This document shows, one piece after another, positions 22,918 to 31,363 of a stretch of 31,433 nucleotides of DNA. Each line of letters starts with the position of its first letter. The stretch's first letter is position 1. Origin of the DNA: CAZNEZ01 sp964572475 (GTDB lineage Bacteria; Bacillota; Clostridia; Lachnospirales; Lachnospiraceae); NCBI GenBank assembly GCA_964572475.1, contig CAZNEZ010000023.1:1-31433 (forward strand), given 5' to 3'. A model generated the notes under the pieces. The model had not been told where the DNA came from. It searched no databases and saw nothing but the letters and a program-made list of their open reading frames with translations. The position numbers and the translations under genes were made by a program.

Positions 22918-24126
22918 ATGTATAGAAGTAAAACATATAATAGAAAGAAAATAGTATTGTTTACATTTGTGGTAGCGGCACTTTCATTAGCATTAATCGT
23001 AAGATTATTTTACATAATGGTTCTAAAATCGGATTATTATATAGATAAAGCCACGAAGATTCAGGAAAGAGAAAGAGATATAAAAGCTGCAAGAGGTGAA
23101 ATACTTGACAGAAATGGTACGATAATTGCGACAAATAAAACTGTCTGTACAATATCGGTTATTTATAATCAGGTTACAGATAAGGAAAAAGTAATTAAGG
23201 TTCTGTCAGACGAACTTTCTACTCTTAATTACGATCTCACAGAGGACGTTAGTTCTGAAGAAATGCAAAATCTTCTTAATAAAATGTGGAGAAATAACTG
23301 TATAAATGACACATATGAGCCGGGTTCTACATTTAAGATAGTTACGGCAGCTGCCGGTCTTGAAGAAGGTGTTGTTACAATGGACAGTACATTTTCCTGC
23401 CCTGGTTATAGGGTGGTGGAGGATAGAAGGATTAGATGTGCTAAAGTAGTTGGTCATGGCTCTGAAACCTTTTTACAAGGCACTATGAATTCATGCAACC
23501 CTGTATTTATTGATGTAGGACTTAGGGTAGGTGCTGAAAATTATTACAAATATATGCAGGCACTAGGATTACTAGGAGTTACAGGCGTAGATTTGCCTGG
23601 AGAAGCATCAACCATTATGCATAAACTGGAAGATATAGGACTGGTAGAACTGGCAACTATGTCATTCGGACAGTCGTTTCAGATAACACCTATACAGCTT
23701 TTGCGTGCAGCTAGTTGTGTAATTAATGGTGGAACTTTGGTTACACCACATTTTGCGACAAAAGTGTGTGATAGTGATGGCAATGTTATAAAAGAGTTTG
23801 AGTATGAGACTGTTTCTGGAGTTATTTCAAAAGAAACTTCCGAGACAATGAAATACATGCTTGAGAAAGTAGTATCAGAAGGCGGAGGTAATAAAGCATA
23901 TATAGAGGGATATAGGATTGGTGGTAAGACAGCAACATCGCAGAAATTGCCAAGAAGTGCATGTAAGTACATTTCCTCATTTATAGGTTTTGCACCAGCA
24001 GATGATCCACAGGTTATAGCAATCTGTATAGTTGATGAACCAGAAGGCGTATATTATGGAGGTACGGTATCAGCACCAGTAATAAAGGTTCTATTTGAAA
24101 ACATATTACCTTATTTAATAAAGTAA
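22918..24126 (+). CDS. SpoVD-like class B penicillin-binding protein with internal deletion
   Basis: 402 residues, far shorter than the usual 550-750. The membrane anchor (about 11-33) and the start of the pedestal (KAARGEILDRNGTIIATNKT) are present. At about residues 100-115 the sequence then jumps directly to MWRNNCINDTYEPGSTFK. Active-site motifs are STFK (Ser137, Lys140), SCN (192-194) and KTAT (337-340), where most PBPs have KTG. In the neighbouring PBP the active Ser is residue 327, so about 190 residues are missing here. These include most of the pedestal and the first transpeptidase strands (GVVLMNPNNGEIYAMA in the neighbour). The reading frame is intact throughout. The C-terminal half looks like a SpoVD paralogue for the spore cortex. 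Whether it is active without those strands is open. Confidence 0.85.
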   Translation: MYRSKTYNRKKIVLFTFVVAALSLALIVRLFYIMVLKSDYYIDKATKIQERERDIKAARGEILDRNGTIIATNKTVCTISVIYNQVTDKEKVIKVLSDELSTLNYDLTEDVSSEEMQNLLNKMWRNNCINDTYEPGSTFKIVTAAAGLEEGVVTMDSTFSCPGYRVVEDRRIRCAKVVGHGSETFLQGTMNSCNPVFIDVGLRVGAENYYKYMQALGLLGVTGVDLPGEASTIMHKLEDIGLVELATMSFGQSFQITPIQLLRAASCVINGGTLVTPHFATKVCDSDGNVIKEFEYETVSGVISKETSETMKYMLEKVVSEGGGNKAYIEGYRIGGKTATSQKLPRSACKYISSFIGFAPADDPQVIAICIVDEPEGVYYGGTVSAPVIKVLFENILPYLIK

Positions 24127-24155
24127 TTGATAAATCTCAAATTTGATATTATACT
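24127..24155 (+). promoter_or_regulatory. Internal dcw promoter upstream of mraY
   Basis: TTGATA (24127-24132) and TATACT (24150-24155) have a 17-bp spacer, with start near 24162. It lies immediately after the second PBP stop and would give mraY-murD-ftsW expression independent of the mraZ promoter. Confidence 0.65.
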
Positions 24156-24204
24156 AATATACGCAATAAAATACTAAATGGCGAAAGCCGATAGGAGCGG
24201 AAAT

Positions 24205-25161
24205 ATGGAAACAAAGATAGTTATGTCAATAATACTGGCATTTGCGATAAGTGTCATTTTATGTCCAATAGTAATCCCATTTCTTAAGAGATTGAAGTTT
24301 GGACAATATATCAGAGATGAAGGCCCAAAGGAGCATCAAAAGAAATCAGGAACGCCAACTATGGGCGGGCTGGTTATTTTGACTAGTATTGTAGTTACCT
24401 CACTATTCTTTATGAAGGATTATCCTAGAATTATTCCTATACTATTTGTAACATTAGGATTTGGACTCATTGGTTTTTTAGATGATTATATTAAGGTAGT
24501 AATGAAAAGAAATCTCGGATTAAAAGCGTGGCAGAAGATGCTTGGACAGTTTATTATTACAGGAATATTTGCTTACTATTTTCTTAATTATACGGATATA
24601 GGAACATCTGTTATTATACCTTTTTCAGATGGTAAGATGATGGATATGGGAGCTTTGTTTATTCCTATGCTATTTGTTGCTATGATTGGTACTGTTAACG
24701 GAGCTAATTTTACTGATGGGCTTGATGGTCTTGCATCTGGAGTAACAGTTATAATTGCGGTATTTTTTACCTGTATAGCAATAACAACTCAGAGTGGAAT
24801 AGAGCCTATAACAGGTGCAGTAGTGGGAGCATTACTGGGATTTTTATTATTTAATGTATATCCTGCAAGAGTGTTTATGGGGGATACAGGCTCGCTGGCT
24901 TTAGGTGGTTTTGTGGCTGCTACAGCATTTATACTTAGAATGCCTATATTCTTACTTATAGTTGCTATTATATATCTTGTGGAAGTAATGTCTGTAATAA
25001 TTCAGGTATTATATTTTAAAGCAACACATGGCAAAAGATTCTTTAAAATGGCACCAATTCATCATCACTTTGAATTGTGTGGATGGTCAGAAACAAGAGT
25101 TGTAACTTGCTTTTCTATAATTACAGCATTATTGTGCCTTGTTGCATATATTGCAATGTAA
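24205..25161 (+). CDS. mraY: Phospho-N-acetylmuramoyl-pentapeptide transferase
   Basis: 318 residues from ATG 24205, which has AGGAG seven bases upstream. An in-frame ATG at 24178 would add nine residues without a ribosome binding site. A multi-pass (about ten helices) membrane enzyme that makes lipid I from UDP-MurNAc-pentapeptide and undecaprenyl phosphate. Motifs: EHQKKSGTPTMGGL, FLDDYIKV (aspartate pair for Mg), NFTDGLDGLASG, FMGDTGSLALGG and the cytoplasmic APIHHHFELCGWSE. In the usual cluster order murE and murF precede mraY; both are absent here. Confidence 0.97.
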   Translation: METKIVMSIILAFAISVILCPIVIPFLKRLKFGQYIRDEGPKEHQKKSGTPTMGGLVILTSIVVTSLFFMKDYPRIIPILFVTLGFGLIGFLDDYIKVVMKRNLGLKAWQKMLGQFIITGIFAYYFLNYTDIGTSVIIPFSDGKMMDMGALFIPMLFVAMIGTVNGANFTDGLDGLASGVTVIIAVFFTCIAITTQSGIEPITGAVVGALLGFLLFNVYPARVFMGDTGSLALGGFVAATAFILRMPIFLLIVAIIYLVEVMSVIIQVLYFKATHGKRFFKMAPIHHHFELCGWSETRVVTCFSIITALLCLVAYIAM

Positions 25162-25188
25162 AGATGTAAAAGAAGGATTGGAGAAAAA

Positions 25189-26553
25189 ATGGATTTAAAG
25201 AACAAAAAAGTATTAGTAATAGGCTCTGGTATAAGTGGTATTGGAGCAGTTGATTTATTATATAAAGTGGGAGCAAAAGTTACAATTAGTGATTCCAATA
25301 AAGAACTTAATGCTCAGGAAATAAAGAGTAGATTCGCTAAAACAACAGATGCCGATAATGTAGATGTACTTATTGGAGATATAGATGATAAGAAATTAGA
25401 TGATTTTAGTATATGTGTTGTAAGCCCTGGAATACCAATGGATATTCCACTTGTTCAAAGACTTATGGAACGTAAAATTGTAATATGGGGTGAAGTTGAG
25501 CTTGCATATAGAGCTGGAAAAGGAAGAGTTGTTGCAATTACAGGAACAAATGGAAAAACTACAACAACAGCACTTACAGGTGCTATAATGGAGAACTATT
25601 ATAAGAGTACATTTGTGGTAGGCAATATTGGAACTCCTTATACAACTGTTGCTCTTGATACAAATGATGATTCAGTTGTGGTTGCGGAGATTAGCAGTTT
25701 TCAGCTTGAGACAATAGATAAATTTAAACCAGCAGTTTCAGCGGTACTTAATATTACGCCAGATCATCTTAACAGGCATAAAACAATGACTAATTACGCA
25801 GCAGTTAAGATGAGCATAACAAAGAATCAAGGTAAAGATGATATCTGTGTACTTAATTATGAAGATTCTATGCTTAGAATGTTAGCAAGAGATGTTGAAA
25901 CTAATGTTATATTTTTTAGTAGTAAAACAAAACTTAGTAAGGGTGCATATCTTATTGGAGATGAGATTATGTACAATGATGGAACAACAGAGACACTTAT
26001 TTGTAAAGTAAATGAAATGAAACTTGTAGGTATTCATAATGTTGAAAATGTTATGGCGGCCATAGTTATGTCTGTTAATATGCAGGTACCATTTGATATA
26101 ATTCGAGAGACAATAAAGAACTTTAATGCGGTTGAACATAGAATTGAATATGTTACAACTAAAGATGGAGTAATATATTATAATGATTCAAAAGGAACAA
26201 ATACAGATGCATCAATTAAGGCAATTGAAGCTATGTCATCACCTACAATACTGATAGCAGGCGGTTATGATAAAGGTTCAGAGTATGATGATTGGATTAA
26301 GGTTTTTGGCAGGAAGATTAAAATGTTAGTTCTTCTTGGAAAGACTAAATATAAAATAGCTGAGACAGCTAAGAAGTACAATTACACTAATATTGTAATG
26401 GTTGAAAGCTTAGAAGAAGCTGTTAAGGAATCAGCTAAGAATGCAGTTTCAGGGGATGCGGTTCTATTATCACCAGCATGTGCAAGCTGGGATATGTTTA
26501 AAAGCTATGAAGAAAGAGGAAAATTATTTAAAGAATATGTTAATCAGTTATAG
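25189..26553 (+). CDS. murD: UDP-N-acetylmuramoyl-L-alanine:D-glutamate ligase
   Basis: 454 residues, full length. Cytoplasmic ATP-dependent ligase that adds D-Glu to UDP-MurNAc-L-Ala. N-terminal Rossmann-like UDP domain (KKVLVIGSGISGIGAVDLL, VVSPGIP), central ATPase domain with P-loop ITGTNGKTTTTALTG (about residues 116-130), EISSFQLE and NITPDHLNRH, and a C-terminal domain with YNDSKGTNTDASIKAI and LIAGGYDKGSEYD. GGAG lies seven bases before ATG 25189. It follows mraY by 27 bp, and ftsW begins within 25 bp of its stop. Confidence 0.97.
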   Translation: MDLKNKKVLVIGSGISGIGAVDLLYKVGAKVTISDSNKELNAQEIKSRFAKTTDADNVDVLIGDIDDKKLDDFSICVVSPGIPMDIPLVQRLMERKIVIWGEVELAYRAGKGRVVAITGTNGKTTTTALTGAIMENYYKSTFVVGNIGTPYTTVALDTNDDSVVVAEISSFQLETIDKFKPAVSAVLNITPDHLNRHKTMTNYAAVKMSITKNQGKDDICVLNYEDSMLRMLARDVETNVIFFSSKTKLSKGAYLIGDEIMYNDGTTETLICKVNEMKLVGIHNVENVMAAIVMSVNMQVPFDIIRETIKNFNAVEHRIEYVTTKDGVIYYNDSKGTNTDASIKAIEAMSSPTILIAGGYDKGSEYDDWIKVFGRKIKMLVLLGKTKYKIAETAKKYNYTNIVMVESLEEAVKESAKNAVSGDAVLLSPACASWDMFKSYEERGKLFKEYVNQL

Positions 26554-26575
26554 ATGAACAGGAATGGAGGTAAGC

Positions 26576-27706
26576 ATGAGGCAGTCAGAAACAAAAGGAA
26601 AAATGTTAAAGAAGAATAAGAATTATTTTGATTATAGCTTATTGTTTATTATAATTTTCTTATTGTGCTTTGGTCTTGTAATGCTTTATAGTACGAGTTC
26701 ATATAATGCACAACTTAAGACAGGCTCATCTACATTCTATCTTTATAAACAAATACAGTCTACCATACTTGGAATTATTGTAATGGGAGCGGTAGCATTA
26801 TTTGATTATCACAGATTACCATCTCTGGCAATAATCGGATATCCATTTTCAATACTTCTTGTTGCACTTGTGCTTACACCATTGGGAGTTGAATACAATG
26901 GAGCAAGAAGGTGGATTTCAATAGGTGTGCAGTTCCAGCCTGCTGAAATCGTAAAAGTTGTACTTATAGTATTTATGGCATACATAATTAGTAAATCAGG
27001 TAAGAAGATTAAGAGTTTTAAGACATTAGTAAAGCTGTTTATATTAGTAATAATTCCAGTTGTTTGTATTGCTATTTTTACAAAGAATCTTAGTTCAGCT
27101 ATTATTATTGCAGGAATAGGTGTGGTAATGCTATTTGTTGCGAGTCCTAAATACCTCCAATTTGTAATTGTAGGTGGAGTAGGAGTAGCGGGAATTAGTG
27201 CATTTATTTATGCGGAAAGATTCAGAATGGGAAGAATTATGGCATGGCTTAATCCAGAAGTATATTCTCAGGAGGGAGGATATCAAATCTTACAGGCACT
27301 ATATGCAATAGGTTCTGGAGGATTATTTGGAAAAGGTCTTGGCCAGAGTGTGCAAAAATTAGGATTTGTTCCAGAGGCACAAAATGATATGATTTTTACG
27401 ATAATTTGTGAAGAATTAGGACTTTTTGGGGGGATGGCAGTAATACTTTTATTCCTGTTCATGATTTGGAGGTTCATGATTATTGCTTCAAATGCACCTG
27501 ATTTGTTTGGCTCACTCATAGTTGTAGGTGTAATGGCACACATTGCTATCCAGGTAATTTTAAATATTGCAGTTGTTACGAATTCTATACCAAATACAGG
27601 TGTAACTTTACCGTTTATAAGTTATGGAGGAACTTCGGTTGTTTTCCTGTTGGCTGAAATGGGTATAGTGCTTTCTGTTTCAAGGAACATCAAACAGGCA
27701 GACTGA
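26576..27706 (+). CDS. ftsW: FtsW/RodA/SpoVE family peptidoglycan polymerase
   Basis: 376 residues from ATG 26576, placed by GGAGG at 26566-26570; an ATG at 26564 overlaps that site. Ten or so membrane helices of the SEDS family, which polymerises glycan strands from lipid II with a partner class B PBP. Marks: VMLYSTSSYNA, NGARRWISIG, FQPAEIVKVVLIVFMAYI, CEELGLFGG and the signature PNTGVTLPFISYGGTS. Endospore formers carry several SEDS proteins, and SpoVE is the sporulation copy usually found in this cluster position. Sequence alone does not tell me whether this one is FtsW, SpoVE or both. Confidence 0.93.
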   Translation: MRQSETKGKMLKKNKNYFDYSLLFIIIFLLCFGLVMLYSTSSYNAQLKTGSSTFYLYKQIQSTILGIIVMGAVALFDYHRLPSLAIIGYPFSILLVALVLTPLGVEYNGARRWISIGVQFQPAEIVKVVLIVFMAYIISKSGKKIKSFKTLVKLFILVIIPVVCIAIFTKNLSSAIIIAGIGVVMLFVASPKYLQFVIVGGVGVAGISAFIYAERFRMGRIMAWLNPEVYSQEGGYQILQALYAIGSGGLFGKGLGQSVQKLGFVPEAQNDMIFTIICEELGLFGGMAVILLFLFMIWRFMIIASNAPDLFGSLIVVGVMAHIAIQVILNIAVVTNSIPNTGVTLPFISYGGTSVVFLLAEMGIVLSVSRNIKQAD

Positions 27707-27742
27707 ATAAATTAAAATATGAAGTGTTCTGGGGGAATAGAA

Positions 27743-29005
27743 TTGGGAAGTTATGAGGTTAGGGGTATAAGTGAACTTAATGGAACTATTTCCGTTCAAG
27801 GTTCTAAAAACTCGGTGCTGCCAATACTTGCAGCAACGATTATTGGTGAAGGAATTTCAAAAATAGATAATTGTCCACGTATTACTGATGTGTACGATAC
27901 AATATCAATTATAGAACATTTAGGCGGAAAAACTAAATGGGATGGAAATGAGCTTACTGTTGATACAAGTGATATTAATTGTAACAGCATACCATATGAA
28001 TATACAGGAAAACTCAGGTCTTCAATTATATTTTTAGGAGCACTTATAAGTAGATGTAAGCAAGCTGTAGTAGCATATCCGGGAGGCTGTCCTATAGGAG
28101 AACGCCCAATTGATATACATATAAAAGGTTTTGAAGATCTTAATATAGATATAATAGAGGATGATAAGAATATTGTGGCAGATGCGTATTCAAGTCGTGG
28201 AGATAACGTTATTCTGAGATTCCCAAGCGTTGGTGCTACTCAGAATATTTTACTTGCATCTGTATGCACACCGGGCGTAACAATTATTGAAAATGCAGCT
28301 ACTGAACCTGAAATCGCTGAATTAATCACATTTTTAATTAGGCAGGGTGCAATTATAAATGGAATATGGAGTAACAGACTAGTAGTTTTTGGAGTTAGCA
28401 AGTTGCATGGAGCTAAGTATAGAGTTAATGGTGATAGAATTGTAGCATCTACATTTTTATTAGCTGCAGCATCGGTAGGCGGTAGTGTAAGAGTAGAAAA
28501 TATTATTTCAAAGGATTTATTTGAGGTAAATCAGATACTTTTAGCTATGGGTTGTGATATAATAACAGATGAGAGTTCAATAACACTTATTAGAAAGAAG
28601 AATAGACGTATTAGGGCTATTCCACTTGCTGAAACAAGTCCATTTCCGGGGATTCCTACAGATGTGCAGTCACAGCTTATGGTTGCGTTATCAACGGCAG
28701 ATGGAACAAGCAGAATCAAGGAGAATATATTTGAAAATAGATTCTTAGTGGTAGATGAACTTAATAAGCTTGGCGCTGATATAATTAAAGAGAATCCTAA
28801 AAGAGTTAGAATCAAAGGAGTTAATATGCTAACATCTGGCGATGTTACAGCTCCAGACCTTAGAGGAGGTGCAGCACTTGTTATTGCAGGTATGATGTGT
28901 GAAGGAGTCACTACAGTAAGAGCAAGTGAGCATATAAACAGAGGCTATGAAGATATAGCAATGTGCTTTAATTCGTTAGGTGCAGATATTATAGAAAAAG
29001 ATTAG
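27743..29005 (+). CDS. murA: UDP-N-acetylglucosamine 1-carboxyvinyltransferase
   Basis: 420 residues from TTG 27743, chosen because GGGGGA stands about seven bases upstream. The in-frame ATG at 27719 has no ribosome binding site. First committed step of peptidoglycan synthesis: enolpyruvyl transfer from PEP to UDP-GlcNAc. Motifs: GSKNSVLPILAA (catalytic Lys-Asn), LRSSIIFLGALIS, PGGCPIGERPIDIHIKG with the PEP-binding Cys at residue 116 (fosfomycin target position, Cys115 in E. coli), FPGIPTDVQSQ (catalytic Asp), ENRFLVVDEL, and the late DLRGGAALVIAGM and NRGYED. Firmicutes often have two MurA copies. This one sits in the dcw cluster where murG or murB would be more usual. Confidence 0.94.
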   Translation: MGSYEVRGISELNGTISVQGSKNSVLPILAATIIGEGISKIDNCPRITDVYDTISIIEHLGGKTKWDGNELTVDTSDINCNSIPYEYTGKLRSSIIFLGALISRCKQAVVAYPGGCPIGERPIDIHIKGFEDLNIDIIEDDKNIVADAYSSRGDNVILRFPSVGATQNILLASVCTPGVTIIENAATEPEIAELITFLIRQGAIINGIWSNRLVVFGVSKLHGAKYRVNGDRIVASTFLLAAASVGGSVRVENIISKDLFEVNQILLAMGCDIITDESSITLIRKKNRRIRAIPLAETSPFPGIPTDVQSQLMVALSTADGTSRIKENIFENRFLVVDELNKLGADIIKENPKRVRIKGVNMLTSGDVTAPDLRGGAALVIAGMMCEGVTTVRASEHINRGYEDIAMCFNSLGADIIEKD

Positions 29006-29018
29006 ACAGGGCAGATGA

Positions 29019-29732
29019 ATGGAGAAAATGAAAAAGAGATACATTATATTACCTATCGTTATACTTATTGCAGTACTAGTTATTATTGGAGCAATGCAGA
29101 AGATAACAAAAGTTAATATTATTGATTCAACAAGGAATGAAGATAGTGAGATTGAAAACTATTTATTTGATGAAAAATATGATAGGAATCCAATTATATT
29201 TTTTTTAAAGAGTAAGTTCTCAGATAAAAAGACAATACCATTTGTGGAAACTTATGATATATCATTTAACAGCTATAATGAGATAACTGTTCAAATATAT
29301 GAAAAGAGTGTTGTTGGATATCTTACATATATGGGTACTAATATGTACTTTGATAAGGACGGTCTTGTGGTAGAAAGCTCAGATAAGGTACTTCCGAATA
29401 TTCCACTTATTACAGGCCTCGATTTTGATTATATTGTATTACATGATAAGATACCGCTTGAGAATACAAAATTATTTGGATATCTATTAGATTTAACGCA
29501 GCTGATTGAAAAATATGAGATAGGTGTTTCAAAGATTAATATTGATGGAGAACGCAATTTTATCTTGTATATTGGTGATGTTAAAGTTGAACTTGGCGAT
29601 AATACAGACATGAATGATAAAATGGCAGATCTTAGAGATATTTATCCTAATCTTAAAGATGTTAAGGGAACTTTGGATATGAAAGACTACAATGAAAGTG
29701 GAACTGGATACACGCTTAAAAAAAGTTCATAA
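29019..29732 (+). CDS. ftsQ: Cell division protein FtsQ/DivIB
   Basis: 237 residues. Short basic cytoplasmic tail (MEKMKKR), a single membrane helix (about 8-26), then an extracytoplasmic region. The POTRA-like part has YDISFNSYNEITVQIYEKSVVGYL, and the beta domain has YFDKDGLVVESS, followed by LPLITGL-type sequence (PNIPLITGLDFDYI). It recruits and stabilises FtsL-DivIC at the septum. Start choice is uncertain: ATG 29019 and ATG 29028 are in frame and neither has an ideally spaced site. It lies 13 bp after murA, with ftsZ about 210 bp downstream and no ftsA between. Confidence 0.88.
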   Translation: MEKMKKRYIILPIVILIAVLVIIGAMQKITKVNIIDSTRNEDSEIENYLFDEKYDRNPIIFFLKSKFSDKKTIPFVETYDISFNSYNEITVQIYEKSVVGYLTYMGTNMYFDKDGLVVESSDKVLPNIPLITGLDFDYIVLHDKIPLENTKLFGYLLDLTQLIEKYEIGVSKINIDGERNFILYIGDVKVELGDNTDMNDKMADLRDIYPNLKDVKGTLDMKDYNESGTGYTLKKSS

Positions 29733-29890
29733 AATATGTAAAAACTAGTTGATTATTTCTCCGATTGAAGATATTATATAATAAGGTGAAAAATTAAGTT
29801 GTATAGATATGAATTTATGATTTAAATATAAACCAGATATGAACTTATATGGAATTAATATAGTTCTATTATTATGTGAAGTAAGGTTAG

Positions 29891-29919
29891 TTGGATAATA
29901 TTCAACAATAAAATATAAA
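29891..29919 (+). promoter_or_regulatory. Promoter of ftsZ
   Basis: TTGGAT (29891-29896) and TATAAA (29914-29919) are 17 bp apart, about 25 bp before the ftsZ start. The rest of the 211-bp gap after ftsQ is AT-rich; I see no gene or terminator in it. Confidence 0.55.
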
Positions 29920-29943
29920 GTAGTATTAAAGGAGGATAAACCT

Positions 29944-31104
29944 TTGCTTGAAATTACAACAAATGAAGCAGAATCAGCGGCAAAAATTATAGTAGTAGGT
30001 GTAGGCGGTGCCGGTAATAATGCTGTCAATAGAATGATAGATGAGAACATTGCAGGTGCAGAATTTATTGGTGTTAACACTGATAGACAAGCTCTTAAAC
30101 TTTGTAAAGCACCTACAGCATTACAGATTGGTGAGAAACTTACAAAAGGACTTGGAGCAGGTGCACAGCCAGAAGTTGGCGAGAAAGCTGCTGAAGAGAA
30201 TATAGATGAGATTACTCAAGCACTTAAAGGCGCAGACATGGTTTTTGTTACTTGTGGAATGGGTGGCGGAACAGGCACAGGTGCAGCACCGGTTGTTGCT
30301 AAGGTTGCTAAAGAGATGGGTATTTTAACAGTAGGTGTTGTTACAAAGCCTTTTAGATTTGAAGCTAAGGCAAGAATGAACAATGCATTAGGTGGTATTT
30401 CAAAACTTAGTGAGAGTGTTGATACACTTATTGTTATTCCTAATGATAAACTTTTAGAGATTGTTGATAGAAGAACAACGATGCCGGAAGCACTTAAGAA
30501 AGCAGATGAAGTATTACAGCAGGCAGTTCAGGGTATTACTGATCTTATTAATGTTCCTGCTCTTATTAACTTAGATTTTGCCGATGTTCAGACAGTAATG
30601 AAGGACAAGGGTATCGCTCATATTGGTATAGGTACTGCTAAGGGTGATGACAAAGCAAGTGAGGCAGTTCAGCATGCTGTTACCAGTCCTCTTCTTGAGA
30701 CAACGATAGAGAATGCATCACATGTAATTATCAATATTTCAGGTGATATAAGTCTTATGGAAGCTAATGAATCAGCAAGTTATGTTCAAGATCTTGCAGG
30801 AGATTCAGCAACCATTATATTTGGTGCAAGATATGATGATACATATCCAGATGAATGTACTATTACAGTAATTGCAACTGGCTTAGAGAATGGTTCTGCA
30901 TCCTCATTTTCACAGCAAAAGGGATTTAATTATCAGCCTCAGATGGTAAAACCGATAGTACCTAAGACTTCATATCAGGTTCCAGAGGGTACTGCTGGAC
31001 AAGTTAAGCCTAATGTTAATCTTATTCAACCAAAGATGCCAGAAGCTAAAGAACCTAAATCAATTAATATTCCAGAGTTTTTAAGACGCGGACATAAGGA
31101 TTGA
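29944..31104 (+). CDS. ftsZ: Cell division GTPase FtsZ
   Basis: 386 residues starting at TTG 29944, eight bases after GGAGG (29931-29935); no nearer start is available. Tubulin-like GTPase that forms the Z ring. GVGGAGNNAVNRM opens the nucleotide-binding domain, the tubulin signature GGGTGTG is at residues 107-113, TKPFRFEAKAR and LINLDFADV (T7 loop region) follow, and the C-terminal domain ends near residue 315. A Pro/Gln/Lys-rich linker leads to the conserved tail SINIPEFLRRG, which docks membrane anchors and regulators. ftsA is not in this window, so the anchor must be encoded elsewhere or be another protein such as SepF. Confidence 0.98.
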   Translation: MLEITTNEAESAAKIIVVGVGGAGNNAVNRMIDENIAGAEFIGVNTDRQALKLCKAPTALQIGEKLTKGLGAGAQPEVGEKAAEENIDEITQALKGADMVFVTCGMGGGTGTGAAPVVAKVAKEMGILTVGVVTKPFRFEAKARMNNALGGISKLSESVDTLIVIPNDKLLEIVDRRTTMPEALKKADEVLQQAVQGITDLINVPALINLDFADVQTVMKDKGIAHIGIGTAKGDDKASEAVQHAVTSPLLETTIENASHVIINISGDISLMEANESASYVQDLAGDSATIIFGARYDDTYPDECTITVIATGLENGSASSFSQQKGFNYQPQMVKPIVPKTSYQVPEGTAGQVKPNVNLIQPKMPEAKEPKSINIPEFLRRGHKD

Positions 31105-31132
31105 TTATAATTTAAGTGAATATATTTATTGT

Positions 31133-31163
31133 AAGGACCTCAGATTTTGTCTGAGGTCCTTTG
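31133..31163 (+). terminator. Terminator of ftsZ / dcw cluster
   Basis: A 12-bp perfect stem AAGGACCTCAGA / TCTGAGGTCCTT with a TTTTG loop. The T run after it is short (TTTG), so strength is uncertain, but it is the only hairpin between ftsZ and spoIIGA. Confidence 0.8.
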
Positions 31164-31228
31164 TGCGTTCTATATGAAATTATGCAGCAACATAAAACAT
31201 TAGATTTACGGAATAACATAATAACTAT

Positions 31229-31334
31229 TGGCGAATTTTGACATTTAAATTGCGATTTTAGGCATAAATTGTCTATCAATAAATAGAAATATTCAGTAAA
31301 TATGACAAATTTTTTACTTGCCTTAAAGTATAAT
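31229..31334 (+). promoter_or_regulatory. spoIIG-type promoter with candidate Spo0A boxes
   Basis: TATAAT (31329-31334) has a -35-like ATGACA at 31302-31307, a 21-bp spacer. An abnormally long spacer (22 bp) is the hallmark of the Bacillus spoIIG promoter, which needs Spo0A-P. TGGCGAA (31229-31235) fits the TGNCGAA 0A-box consensus. TTTGACA (31237-31243, box in reverse) and TGACAAA (31303-31309, over the -35) each differ from it at one position. Predicted start near 31341. Confidence 0.5.
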
Positions 31335-31363
31335 CTTAAGTGTTCAGAGGTTAGGAGGCGAAA

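Noticed and set aside
23215..23300. Frameshift or pseudogene in the second PBP
   Set aside because: The frame is open from ATG to stop and the sequence on both sides of the missing region is well conserved, so it is an in-frame deletion or a natural short form, not an obvious pseudogene.
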